Positions 33,331 to 45,791 of a stretch of 64,000 nucleotides of DNA are shown here, one piece after another (within the stretch, counting starts at the first letter, position 1; each line of letters starts with the position of its first letter). Both the position numbers and the translations under genes were made by a program. Below the pieces are notes generated by a model, which saw only the letters and a program-made list of their open reading frames with translations, had not been told where the DNA came from and ran no database searches. This DNA is from Phyllostachys edulis (Eukaryota; Streptophyta; Magnoliopsida; Poales; Poaceae). The stretch covers positions 46,053,633-46,117,632 of the forward strand of contig CM070567.1 in the NCBI GenBank assembly GCA_036346405.1. Direction: 5' to 3'.

Positions 33331-33915
33331 TTATCGCCGCTTTATCGAGAACTTCTCCAAGATCGCGAAGCCGATGACGGAGTTGCTCAAGAAGGACAAG
33401 AAGTTCTTGTGGTCTGATGCTTGCATGGCAAGTTTCCATATACTCAAGAAGCGTTTGACCACCGCTCCGTTCTTGTTCTTCACGATATCCATCGCAGCTT
33501 CGATATCTTTTGCGATGCTTCTCGTCGAGGCCTCGGTTGTGTCCTTATGCAGAAGGCAAGGTAGTGGCCTATGCATCAAGGCAATTGAGACCTCATGAAC
33601 TCAACTACCCTACTCATGATTTGGAGTTGGTCTGCTGTGATTCATGCACTTAAGATTTGGCGACATTACCTAATCGGTGTCGTTGTGAAGTGTATTCGGA
33701 TCACAAAAGCCTCAAGTACTTGTTCACCCAACCTGACCTGAACCTCAGGCAAAGGAGATGGTTGGAGTTGATCAAGGATTATGATATGGGTATTCACTAC
33801 CATCCGGGCAAGGCTAATGTCGTTGCCGATGCGCTTAGTCGCAAAGCGCATTGTAATGCCTTAGTGCTCAAGGAGCATTCGCCCTCTCTTCTCGAGGCAT
33901 TCCAAATGTCTCAAC
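33331..33915 (+). pseudogene. Tekay element RNase H
   Basis: KIAKPMTELLKKDKKFLWSD, then after a shift VYSDHKSLKYLFTQPDLNLR and LELIKDYDMGIHYHPGKANV followed by VADALSRKAH, the typical end of Gypsy RNase H. Confidence 0.85.
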
Positions 33916-34746
33916 TTGGAGATAGTTGAGCATGGATCTCTCGCCGCCATGGTTGTGCAACCAACCTTGGTGGATCGGATCAAGTCCGCTCAGCAGTCGG
34001 ATTTGGGAGTGAGCCACATTAAGGCAAATGTCAAGAACGGAACGACCAAGTGCTTCTCTGAGGATGAGCATGGCGTCGTGAGGTTCGGGCAACGCCTTGT
34101 GGTTCCAAAGGACATGGAGTTGCGGAATTTAATCCTCCGCGAAGCCCATGATTCGCCTTTATCCATTCATCCCGGGGCCACAAAGATGTATCAAGATCTC
34201 CGCTTTGAGATTTTGGTGGACCCGAATGAAGAGGAGATCGCGAGTTCGTTCTTGTCGAGTGCGGCGTGTGTCGTCGTGTCAAGGCCGAACATCGGCGTCT
34301 CTTTGATCTGCTTGACCTTTGCCAATTCTGAGTGGAAGTGGGATTCGATCGGAATGAATTTTATCACGGTCTACCCGTCTCGAAGAAGAATGATGCCATT
34401 TGGGTGCGTCATCGATCGATTGACTAAGGTGGCACATTTCCTTCCCGTCAAGACTGAACTTCGGGTAGGTCTTTTGGCGGAACTCTACATCGCCCGCATC
34501 GTGAGTTTGCACGGTGTGCCGAAGACGATCGTGTCGGATCGTGGATCCCTTTTCACGTCTTGTTTTTGGCATAGCTTGCAAGAGGCTATGGGCACTCGTC
34601 TTGCTTTCAGCACGGCATTTCACCCTCAAACTGATGGTCAGACCGAGAGGGTCAACCAAGTTTTGGAAGACATGCTTCGTGCTTGTGTCCTTTCCTATGG
34701 GAAGCATTGGGAGAAATGCTTACCATTCGCGCCGATTTTCTTATAA
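33916..34746 (+). pseudogene. Tekay element integrase
   Basis: Frame open for 276 codons. LREAHDSPLSIHPGATKMYQ is the zinc-domain block, but the Cys pair region is partly scrambled (SSAACVVVSRP). The core has FGCVIDRLTKVAHFLPVK (Asp), KTIVSDRGSLFTSCFW (Asp) and FHPQTDGQTERVNQVLED (Glu). It ends where the frame shifts near 34740. Confidence 0.9.
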
Positions 34747-35409
34747 CAACGACTTCGAGGCCGGTCTCGGCATGGCACCTTTTGAGGCCTTATACGGAGA
34801 AAGTGTAGAACCCGTTGAGCGGTGAGAGACCGGTGAGAGACCTCTCTTTGGCGGACTCAATCAATGAGGCGGCGCCAAGTCCGGCTTATTCGTGGCGTTT
34901 GCGCGCAGCTCAATCGAGCAAAAGAGCTATCACGGACCACCGTCGGCGTGAGTTACGTTTTGAGCCTAATGACTTTGTTTATCTCAAAGTCTCTCCTTTG
35001 AAGGGCCATCAACGTTTGGTGTCAAGGGCAAGTTAGCTCCTCGATATGTCGGTCCCTACCGCGTTATCGAGAAGAAGGAGCTGTTGCCTATAAGTTGGAG
35101 TTGCCGGCTGCACTTGAGGGGTACATGATGTTTTCCATGTGTCCCAGCTTAAGAAGTGCCTCCGTGTTCCAAGCGAGGAAGCTCGTTGGAAACCCTCGAT
35201 GTCGGGAAGATTTGACCTATCGCGAGCACCTGTTCGGCGTACTCGATGAGTCTAAGCGAAGGACAAGGAATAAGACCATCAAGTTCCTTAAAGTTCGGTG
35301 GTCAAACCATTACGAGGATGAGGCTACTTGGGAAAGAGAAGATCGTCTGCGTGCGGACTATCCATCTTTCTTTCTGAGTGAGCCAAATCTCGGGACGAGA
35401 TTTACGTAA
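34740..35409 (+). pseudogene. Tekay integrase C-terminus and chromodomain
   Basis: APFEALYGESVEPVER, then QSSKRAITDHRRRELRFEPN followed by DFVYLKVSPLKG (GPY/F-type region) and, in another frame, KTIKFLKVRWSNHYEDEATW followed by EREDRLRADYP, a group II chromodomain. Such domains steer insertion toward marked chromatin. Ends at stop 35407-35409, overlapping the polypurine tract as usual. Confidence 0.85.
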
Positions 35410-35420
35410 GGGGAGAGATT
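35408..35420 (+). other. Tekay element polypurine tract
   Basis: AAGGGGAGAGATT, directly before the 3' LTR. Confidence 0.85.
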
Positions 35421-35421
35421 T

Positions 35422-38400
35422 TGTAACATCCCAAATGTATAATTAGGGTTAATCAAGTATAATTATATGTGTAGAAATTAAAACTTTTCTCACATCTTGA
35501 AAAACCCTAAAATCTTATGTAATTCTTGTCCAAGAGTTGTGTAATCCAAAAACACAAAGCTCTTGTTGACCAAAAGTCAAATTCCTTTTTCCAATTATCT
35601 TAAATCTTGTGCCAAACATTTGGAATATATTTTCCTTGGTCCCAAAACTGATATGGGACCCCTCGAAAAATATCGGGAGTTATAACACTTGTTGGTAATT
35701 TTTGGAGGCAAAACAATCCTTTAAACAACCTTCATGAATTTCCTGAGAAAAATGCATTGCATAATAACCTCTGGAAATTTTATGCAAGGTTGATCTCATG
35801 TCAGCAAGCTCCAGTTAAAATTTCATCAAATTTGGAGTTCATTTGCTATCTCAAATAATTCTGCTAAGTTTCATTTGTTAAAACTAAATTTAAAAGCCTA
35901 CACTTGTTCCTTGGGCTAGCCATGTTCAAAGTTTGGTCCATTTCAACCCATGTCTGCACCTCGGCAGACCTCATCTCCACCTTGATCGGTCGCGGTAGTT
36001 GGATTTACATCCAACAGCCCACGACCTCCTCCGCGATCAACACCGCAAGGACCTTCCTACCTCATCGTCGTAACAGTTGGATCAAAGATCCACGGTCATG
36101 ACCTCCCATGTGTTAAACTTCAAAGACCTCCTCGATTTGTTAAACCATCGCAGTGAGGTCATCCCATTTGTTGAGGTCGTGGCCGTTGGATCAAATCCAA
36201 CAGACCACGACCTCCTCCTCAACATACTCAGTCAGGTCCTCCCACCTGCGTGAGGTCATAGCCCTTGGATCCAAGATCCATGGCCCTGACCTCCCCTCAC
36301 TGTTAAACTAAGCAAACCTCCCACCTAACCAAGGTCGTGGCCGTTGGATCGAGATCAACACTCACGACCTCCCATGCTATCAAGCACTCACAACCTCCCC
36401 CATCTTTTGTTGTGCACCGTTAGATTAAAATCTACGATCACGACCTCCTTTTTGTCTCATGCGCACCAGACCTCCCCAGCGCACGTGAGATCGTGGCCCT
36501 TAGATCTAAATCTAAAGGCCCTGACCTCCCTTGTGCGTTGCGCAAGCTCAGGACCTCCACCTCCTTTGATCGAAACCGTTAGATCTAAATCTAACGGTCC
36601 TGACCTCCCTTGCCTGTTGCGCATCATATCAGACCTCCCCATCAGGTCAGTGCCCTTGGATTTAAATCCAAAGGCCATGACCTCCCCTCATGTCTTTTTG
36701 ATCGCGTGCGGTTAAGTCCTCACTGGAGGTCCGCACCGTTGGATGGAGATCCAACGCTTTGGACCTCCTGTCCCTTTTCCTCACGTGCGTTTTCGCGATT
36801 AAGGAAATCGGAGGGCCACGACCTCCCCACCCTTGATCGTGTGGCTGGGACCTCCTCCCAGCCACTTAAAACATAACGGTTCAAAAATTGGATCCGATGG
36901 TTAGGACCTCTCCCAGGTCTTATCCAACGGTCACCAAGACCTCCTGTTCTTCTCCTTCCTCTGGCGCGCATCGTGCTCTCGAGCGGTGGAGTGTCGCGCG
37001 CCAGCCTCAGTGCACCTTTAATTGACTCTTTCTTGACCGCATTTAATCTTGGTCGACTTTCATCTCAGTCGGCCTGACACCGCCCTTGTCAACCTTTATG
37101 TCTTGTCCACCCCATGGACCAACCCGTGGGCTAAGCTCACCATGGAGCTTAGCCCCAGCTCATAACCTTCACCTCAGGCTATAAGTGTCCACTCGAGCTC
37201 CCCGTTGGCTTCCTTTACACACTTGGAGCCTGTCATACCAGTGTTTGGCTAAGCTCCTATCTCACTCACCTCCTCTCTAGTGGCTGCCATTGTTGAAGAC
37301 CTTGGAGCTTCTCGGTAGCTCAGGAGTTCCAGTGGCTCCCTCTTTCAAACCTTGCTCACTCTTGCTCCTAAAAACCTCTTGGAAGTTAACCCTAACTTGA
37401 ATTGTTTGGGCATTTTTCAGAGGTGGACAAAGTCGAGCTTGGGGCTGGAGCTTTGGGCTGTGAAGCTTCACTGCCTTCCCCAACTCCGGTCATCACCTCC
37501 ACGACCTCCCCAGCACCTTAGGACCTCCAGGTACACCCCCTGTTAGTCCTTTAGACGCTGGCACCCGCTTGAATGCATGTTGCGGAGCTTTTGTTTGCGC
37601 ATACGCTTGAATGTCGCGCGGAGCTTCATTTTTCATTTGCGTAGTTTGGCCGTGTAGGTCATCTTTTGACCTCTCCGGCTCGACGGCATTCAAGGCCGTC
37701 GCCGCCGTTGAGAGGAGGTCCTTTGGGTGCGCATGGTTATTGCGGACCCAACGGTACCATTGGATCTCGCCGGCGAGGTCTACATCGCCGGCGATGACCA
37801 CGTCTTTGCGCTCGGGATTTTGTCGGACGTCCCGAGCGTGTCATTGTCGATTTTAGGACAGAGATGTGCCGTGTTTAATGCGGTCATCAATTGCTCAATC
37901 TTGCAATCATTGGTTGGGTCTTGATGTTCTTAAATCCACCATTTATTGTGCGCATATTTAAGACCTCCCGCGCGCGGACCTCCTCGTTGTCCCGCGCGCA
38001 TTTACTCCTTGTCCAAGCGCGTGCGCGCTGGGTCTAGGACGTCCCGACCTCCTCCGAGGAGATCTGGAGCGTCCAAGACCTCCCCTTGCGCTATCGTGGC
38101 CGTCCAGACCTCCCTGGAGGTCTGTGACGTTTAGATCTCTGCGTAGGACCTCCCCTCGGTTATCTCAGCCGTTCATGACCTCCCCGGGTAGATCTTGACC
38201 GTCAAGGTCCTCCCTCGGACGATCTGAACCATCGAGGACCTCCCTTGGAACATCTGGACCGTCCAGGACCTCCCCTGTGAGGTCTTGACGATGTAGATTT
38301 TCCTCGGGGAGATCTTGATAGTTTGGACCTTCCTTTGGAAGATCTCAACCGTTGAGGACCTCCCCTTTAGATCTGGTCCGTTCCGGACCTCCTTTCTGTG

Positions 38401-40956
38401 TTGTGGTCCGTTGGATCTCCCATCTACGGCCACGACCTCCCCCTCACCTCGCGCATGTGGGTTGCTAAGAGGTCCAGGACCTCTGGACTTCACGTGCGCG
38501 TATGTGATGTTCTCCTGGGAGGTCTTGAGCCGTTGGATTTAAGATCTGTGGCTCACGTCCTCCCATACCCTTGTGAGTTTTAGAAATTCCGTGAAGTCTT
38601 AGTTAAACCTGAAATAAGGTATAGACTTTAGAATTTCATATCTCTTTCATTTTAATTCCAAATGAGGTCATTCAAATTGTGTTAGCTCTGTCTTGAACTT
38701 AACTTTAATCCAAAAATGATTGCAAGTTGAGTTCAGCTCCAGAGCACAGTTAGCCACTAGGTTTTAAAACTCCCTTTGAATATACACTCAAAATTTATGT
38801 TTAACTTGTAAAATACATAACTAATGCTCTATAGATTATTTTTGGGTGAGACCAACTTTGTTGGTTTCCTCTATTAATGAACTCACTGTGAAAATTAGTT
38901 TTGAGCATGTTGCTGTTAGGAAAATGAGGACTTGTGCATTATAATTTTGTTCAAGTTCTTGTTTTTGAAAGATTATAGAAAGTGCAATATAGCTCCAAAT
39001 GAGGTGAACTCAATTGTGTTATTCATCTCATGAGGTGCTGGTTTTACAATAAAATCTCAGCCTCACCACTTTTCTAGAAAAGGTTGCCTCATAATTAAAT
39101 TAGTGAATAGTGCAGTTTGGTAATTTTTAGGGCTGAGCAGAATTGTTTTGCTCATATCTTTTGCATTGAGAATCCAAATCCATTGGTTCTTGTTGCAAAA
39201 TTTCATAAAAATCACCCTCTTGCTGCTGTAGAAAATTCAGAGAATTTGGAGTTCGTTTGTTGTGCTGTCTTTGTTGTGTTTCATCGTTCTTATCGGTTCT
39301 TTATCGCTTTTCCGTTAGGTTTCGACATTTGTGGTGATCCCGAGAGCGACCCTCTGCGACAATTTGGCCAGCAACAAGGCAAGCAGTTTGATCATTTCCA
39401 TCATTGTCCCATTACTTTAAAGCTTAATATATCGTTTTACTTCTATGTATGCATGCTACTTTGTGTTAAATGTCGCTAGCAAGCCTATAGTTGCATAATC
39501 TGTAGGAATTGTTCATCCTCTACTACCATGAGCCTAGTTTATTTGCTGTGGTGGGAGCTCGTTGGATGAGCTCTTATCACTTAGTAGTTTCGATGGAAAT
39601 TGCTTAGACATGCTTAGTTATCGGTAGAAATGGGCGATCATCGACTTAGTCGATGATCTTGATCACTCAAAAATGATTATTACTCCTATATGTCCAGCAC
39701 TTGTGCCTTAATTAATTTGTAAAATCAAAAACTGAAAATAAAGGATTGATTTAGACTTGGGCATATTGGATGGATGGTGCGGTTTTTGGATGTGGTGGTA
39801 TGCCTGGGTCCCTAAGGACCGAGTACTTGGGTCACTAAGCCAAGCGATTTCGCGTACTAACCACGCGAGGGGCATATGGAACCCCTCTTAACTAAGTACT
39901 CTAGGAGGTGTTAATTATGAGCGAGCTCGGTTGGTGTGTTTTCAAAAATAAATGTATATGTATAGTGTGGGAGGGAGCATTAGCTTAGGGAAGGTTGTGA
40001 TGTCTCCTTCTCCCGTGGGTTGTGCAGCTCGTAATTAGCATTCATCCTTTGGAAAGGTCTCGTAGGACTTAGCCGTGCAAAGACACCTTCTAAGTGTGCG
40101 TAAAGGAAAGGCGGTCGGCGTGTGGGTGCAGTGGTACACCTGCAGGATAAAACTATTGAATAGCCTCGTCTAGGTTATGGACATGCTTGGTAAGGTCGTT
40201 CAAGACTAGTCTCAAACTTTTAATTAAAACTTGATGGGTTGGTATGAGCGGGAGTTCATGCTATTGTTGTGGTGACTTGGGTTAGTCACTTCGAGATTGT
40301 TCTTGTTGTTGTTATTATGTTATTATCGCGTTGTTATTTCAACAATTAAAAAAATGCTTTGTCAAATTGCTTTCAATCTACTATATTATTGCAAATAAAT
40401 GTTGCTTTATGCTAAAATGAGTCCAAAGCCTCATCCACTTAAATAAAGCTTGCATGTAGCTATTTATAGTTCTGTTATCTCACACGTAAGTCTTGCGGAG
40501 TACTTTATGTACTCATCCGCGTGGTTGTGGCAATTTTGTGGCTTTTGTTGCAGAGGAAGAAGGAGAGCTCCAAGAGCCTCTCTTTTGTGCTACGTGTTGC
40601 GCTTTCTTGACGACTAGCTTGGCGGTCGGTCGGATGCCTAGGGGTTAAGGCACACCGATTGGCTTTGTGTTATAGCCATCTTTATGGCACTTTTGCTTCA
40701 TTGTTATCTTTTTGTAACTATTGCTATTTGGCCTAAGGGCCTCTCTTTTGTAATATCTATTCCATATTAATGTTAACTTCTGGTTTGTTGCTTATGTACT
40801 ATGTGTTGTATGGAATTGATGCATTCTTTTGTTGTGAGGTATGTGTACTGCATTCTGGGAAGTATACATCTCTCGAGACCGAGTTTATTTGGTTGATAAT
40901 ACTAGGGTCAATTGGATGACTAAGTATTATGAGCCTAATAAATCCGGGTGCTCACA
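35422..40956 (+). repeat. Tekay element 3' LTR, 5.5 kb
   Basis: Partner of 24734-30233. The AT-rich parts are nearly identical, whereas the module arrays (35985-36760 and 37960-38560) differ by many small substitutions and indels in CAG/CTG or CG words. Exact matches to TCCAACGGCCA are read on the - strand at 36180-36190 and 36338-36348. Confidence 0.93.
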
Positions 40957-40961
40957 AATCA

Positions 40962-42895
40962 GTAGCTACTAAAACAAAACGATGACCTTTAAAAGATGCA
41001 GGGTGTATTTGGCCGATGAAATCTAAACCCCATCTATGAAACGGCCATGGTTTAATTATAGGATGCAACATAGCAGCAGGCGCCAATTGCACATCACCAA
41101 ATTTTTGGCATGACTTACACCCTTTGTAATATATAAAACAATCTTCTAACATAGTCGGCCAGTAGAAACCAACTCTTCTCAACAACCATTTCATTTTATG
41201 AGCCGACTGATGTGTACCACATATACCTTCATGCACTTCACCTATAGCAGCTTTAGATTGATCTGAACCTAAGCATTTTAAAAGTAACCCATCTATGGTT
41301 CGGTGATACAACTCTCCATCAAGCAATGTATATTTTAATGCTTGTCGCCGAAGCTTTCTATCAACAGATTGATCAGGGTTTGTCAAATAACTAATTAGGG
41401 GCCTTCTCCAGTCATTAGGCTCAGCAACACTTGATGTTTCCAAAATATCCGAACCACCTACATGTTGTTCGGCCATGCAGACTGTAGCAACTTCTAACAT
41501 CGGTTTTTCTATCATGAACAATTTACCTCTTTTAACTTGATAACCAGATGCTTGCTGTGCTAAGTCATTTGCTCTAAAATTCTCTTCTCTAGATATATGA
41601 CTAATAGTGAAATCATCTAGAGTTGCTATGATATCCAAGTATTTTTCCAAATAGCTATTTAGTGATCCATCAAAGCACTGATACACCTTAGAAATTTGCT
41701 GCACCACCAACAGTGAATCACCAAATGCCTCTACATTCTTTACACCCATGGATTCTAAAATTTGCAATCCTAACAGGAGGGCTTCATACTCGGCCTGATT
41801 GTTGGTACAAAAGTATTCTAAACAAACTGATGCTTCAAAAGTGACATTTCTAGGTGAAATTAGCACAATACCAACACCCTGTCCCTCTTTACAAACCGAG
41901 CCGTCAAAATATAACTTCCATGGACGTACAGATAGATAATCAACTAATTCTATATTATTATCAATCCTATGATCAACAATGAAATCAGCTACAATCTGGC
42001 CTTTTATAGATTTCAAAGATTCATAAGCCAAATCATACTCTATTAATGCATAAGCCCAATTTCCGACTCTACCATTTAAAATCGGCTGTTGCAACATATA
42101 CTTAATGACATCAGTTTGACAAGCAATCACACAAGTGCTAGACAGTAAATAATGCCTCAACTTGGAACAAGCATAATACAAGGATAAACATAATTTTTCA
42201 ACAAATGCATACCTTGTCTCAGCTCCCAACAGGCGTCTACTCAAATAAGTAATAACATATTCCTTGCCGTCTATTACTTGTGTCAAAACAGCACCGATGA
42301 CATCTTCTTGTGTAGCAATATAAAGTCGGAATGGCATCCCGGCTTGGGGCGCCCTTAACACGGGAGGTGTAGACAAATATCTTTTAATATCTTTAAATGC
42401 TTGTTGTTGTTCTGCCCCCCAAGTGAATTCGATTTCTTTCTTTAACCGAAGTATAGGAGTGAATGCACTAATTTTGCAGGATAGGTTGGATATGAACCTC
42501 CTCAAATAATTCACTTTCCCAAGGAACTTTTGCATGTCTCTTTTGCACTGTGGCGCCTTCACTTTCTTAATAGCTTCTATTTTGGTAGGATCTACTTCTA
42601 TGCCTCTTTCATGTATTATAAACCCTAAGAATTTACCAGCCGACACACCAAAAGCACATTTGAGTGGGTTCATTTTCAAACCATACCGACACATCCGTTC
42701 AAAGGCTAAACATAAATCGGCCAAGTGATGATCCATACCATCCGATTTAATAACTATATCATCGATGTATACCTCTAGGACAACACCAAGTAAGTCATGA
42801 AAAATTAAATTCATGGCCCTTTGATAAGTAGCACCGGCATTCTTTAAACCAAAAGTCATGACAACCCACTCAAACAATCCAACAAAACCGGGACA
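40962..42895 (-). pseudogene. Tat element pol: RT C-terminal part, two RNase H domains, integrase start
   Basis: Open for about 640 codons. FEWVVMTFGLKNAGATYQRA and VYIDDIVIKS are RT. FTWGAEQQQAFKDIKRYL starts the usual RNase H. WKLYFDGSVCKEGQGVGIVL, TNNQAEYEALLLGLQ and ENFRANDLAQQASG form a second, archaeal-type RNase H. HEGICGTHQSAHKMKWLL with CKSCQKFGD is the integrase zinc domain. Translation reaches LVATD, the first catalytic Asp of the integrase core, exactly where the Tekay element is inserted. Confidence 0.93.
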
Positions 42896-43528
42896 TCAAA
42901 AAGCCGTTTTAGACATATCCTCTTCGGCCATAAAAATTTGATTATAACCAGCATTACCATCTAGGAAACTAATTATCCTATGCCCTGAAGCATCATTAAT
43001 CAACATGTCGGCTATAGGCATAGGATATTCATATTTAGGTGTGGCTTTATTTAAATCCCTAAAATCAATGCACACCCTCAACTTACCAGTGCTCTTCTTC
43101 TCAACCGGGACAATGTTAGAAACCCATTCAGCATATCTACATGGCCTAATAAAACCAGCCTTCAATAACCGGCCTATTTCTTCCTTGACCCGATCATATA
43201 TATTAGGATTAAACCTTCTAGGTGGTTGCTTATAAGGCCTAAAACCAGACTTAATAGGTAACCGATGCTCAACTAACTCTCGGCTAAGTCCTGGCATCTC
43301 ATGATATTCCCAAGTAAAGCAATCAACATATTCTTTAAGCAATTCTATCACTTTGCCTTTGTGCTCAGTAGGCATGTTTTTGTTTATAAATGTCGGCCTA
43401 GGAATAATTCCATTGCCTATGTCAACCTCCTCTAAAGGGTCAGCCGACGAGAAACCTTGCCCTAACTTTTCTATTTCGTCAAAATCATCAATCGCCTCAC
43501 AAATATCGTTCTTATTTGACCGATACTA
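42896..43528 (-). pseudogene. Tat element pol: RT N-terminal part
   Basis: VDCFTWEYHEMPGLSRELVE with HRLPIKSGFRPYKQPPRRF, then RYAEWVSNIVPVEKKSTGK, LRVCIDFRDLNKATPK, ISFLDGNAGYNQIFMAEED. The frame is the same as in the next piece and is stopped by one TGA (42898-42896), which looks like a CGA-to-TGA change. Confidence 0.92.
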
Positions 43529-44452
43529 TTATGTACGATGCTGCAACCATTGTAAGCTATTTTCTTTATTCATATATAACACCACATTACTAAGCCGAGC
43601 TGAAGAAGCCGGCTGTACAGACACGGGTACAAAACCATCTTTGGTAACACTAAGATAATCATAACTAGAAAGGTCTAAACCTGTTAAACATCGAACATTA
43701 CCATGCTGCCAATCAGCTGAAGCATCGGCCAAAGCAACATAAGCCGATGTGTCTGCTTGAACCACTTCTACGTCATCATCGATCCATTGTATTAAAATCT
43801 GATGCAATGTAGAAGGTACGAAGCGATTTGCATGTATCCAGTCACGACCCAATAAAATGCTATAATTACCTTGCACGTCAACGATAAAGAAGGCCGTGGG
43901 TAGGGTCTTGCTCCCAATAGTAAGTTCCATGGAAACAACACCTTTGGCCTCCGTAGACTCACCCGTGAAACCATTAAGCATCAAGTTGGTCTTCATGAGC
44001 TCGCTATCCTCTCGTCCCAATTTCTTGAAAACTGAGTATGGCATCAAGTTCACAGCAGCCCCACCATCAACCAACATCCTAGAAATCAGCCTACCATTGA
44101 TATGTCCTCTAACATACAATGGTTTCAAGTGTCGACTCGATTCTTCAGGCTTCTCAAAGATAGCTTCTTTAGGTCCAAGACATAACTGAGCAACACTCTC
44201 ACTAGCAATCTGAAACTCTGCAGGTAATGTAAATACCATATTGATATCCATACCTTGATGAGGTGGAGTGTCATCTTTAATCATTGGAGACCCTTCATAA
44301 TCTAGCAAATCATCTTCCTCATCATCATGTACTTGAGCTGGTATGTCAATTGACTTCACCCTCCATTCTTTTCGGACAGGCACCATAGGCTTTATCTCAT
44401 TAAATATTTCATCTCTCAATTTTTCTGCTTTAGCCTCCTTAATTTCTTGCAT
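43529..44452 (-). pseudogene. Tat element aspartic protease
   Basis: GRLISRMLVDGGAAVNLMPY carries the DGG-type active site. VVSMELTIGSKTLPTAFFIV, then NYSILLGRDWIHANRFVPS follow, as in plant Gypsy proteases. The same frame runs into RT but is closed by consecutive TAA TAG codons near 43529. Confidence 0.9.
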
Positions 44453-45411
44453 TCACAGCCGCTGTAACCTCCTCTTTTGAGAATGAGAAAGCCCAGGAGG
44501 GCACCAACGAGGCTGCGGCTTTGTCCCAGGCAGCAAGGACATTTTTTCCCCGAGTTTCTCCACTGTTTTTGGTGCTTCGAAACCATCATGCAATGTAGCT
44601 TGATCGGCTGGTACCGTAGCTGTTACTATAGCCGAATGAGTGTCTGCGGGTGCTGTAGCTATGGTATTATTCATGACCACTGCAAACGTGCTACTGCTCG
44701 CATCCGAACTACAGGTCGCTGCTGTTGCTATGTGTTTCCCATTGCTGATTTTTGAAGCAACAGTAGTTGGTTGCTCTTGCTTCTCTCCTTATTTGATACT
44801 TGGTTCTTTTGCCTTTGAATTCACATCTGGCTCTTCACCCAAATGATTACTGCCCTTGACACGATACACCTTCTTCACCACTTTATTAGTTCTCCCATTG
44901 TAAGACCGATTTCTTTGATCAAAACGGTCGTTATTAGGATGTGACAATCTATCAAACACAGGTCTTCTAGGTGCTATCCACCCCGGATGAAATGGTCCTA
45001 AAGGCATTGGAGGTGGCATCCATGGACCATACCAACCCCATGGCGGGCAAGGAGGAAAACCAACAAGAGGAGGACCCCATGGGACAGGCATTGGTGGCCC
45101 AAAAGGAGGATAAGGTGCTACTGCATGTAAGTCTTCTCGACGACGATTCCGACCATCAAACTCATGTTTTATAGGTGATCTAGGCTGTTTGAAATTATTT
45201 GGTCGATTAGTTGCTTTGTGGTTGACCTTACCATCTTCATATTTGGCCAGAAGCTCTTTGAATGTAGGTTTCGGCCTTTCAATTTTCTTGATGGCCTTGC
45301 CTTTACCTTTATTGACTTTCCAATGTTCAACCTCTAGCCCTTTTGGCTTGATCATCTTTGGTTTAATAACTTGCACAGCCTCTGATTTTGATGTCCTTAT
45401 GCCCCCCATGT
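44453..45411 (-). pseudogene. Tat element gag-pol linker, Pro-rich
   Basis: 45411-44789 is a basic segment (KGKGKAIKKIERPKPTFKEL) with a Pro/Trp/Gly run (WGPPLVGFPPCPPWGWYGPW) and an Arg/Asn-rich part. 44680-44453 continues with PLPGTKPQ-like sequence and one TGA before the protease frame. No known domain. Confidence 0.75.
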
Positions 45412-45687
45412 CTACCACCACATTTTTGCCTCTTGTAGATTCGCTTGGGATGGCCGGATAAGCACTTTCTTGTTCTCAAAATCAATCATATTGACAGGGA
45501 AGGGATTATGATCTACCTGCATTTTTTGATTTTCAGCAAACTTCAATCGTCCCTCATTAATGGCCAATTGAACATGTCGACGAAAAACATTGCAATCATT
45601 AGTGGCATGAGAATAAGAATTGTGCCACTTACAATATGCACACCTCCTTAATTCTTCGAGTGTTGGTATAACATGATTGTCAGGCAA
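45412..45687 (-). pseudogene. Tat element gag zinc-finger segment
   Basis: RRCAYCKWHNSYSHATNDCN: a C-x2-C-x2-H...H-x4-C knuckle typical of this lineage, followed by VFRRHVQLAINEGRLKF. Likely binds the genomic RNA. Confidence 0.85.
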
Positions 45688-45791
45688 TTTGATTTGCTTC
45701 TCCTACAGTAGATAATCAAAGATTCTATCACATTTAGCAATATCAAAAGTATACATAATTTCCTCTTGCCGATTCTTTTGTGAAAACGGCT

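Larger units (their letters stand above)
24734..40956 (+). mobile_element. Tekay/Del chromovirus (Gypsy) with 5.5 kb LTRs, nested in the Tat integrase
   Basis: LTRs 24734-30233 (5500 bp) and 35422-40956 (5535 bp), TGTAACATCCC...GCTCACA, with a perfect target duplication AATCA (24729-24733 and 40957-40961). The primer site is 30239-30250 and the polypurine tract 35408-35420. The 5.2 kb internal region holds a damaged gag-pol in the order gag, protease, RT, RNase H, integrase, chromodomain. Most of its length is LTR, more than twice the internal part. It is the innermost and so the youngest insertion of this nest. Confidence 0.95.

Noticed and set aside
31003..35409. Treating the Tekay internal region as one coding gene
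   Set aside because: Following the polyprotein needs many frame changes, so it is listed as pseudogene pieces.
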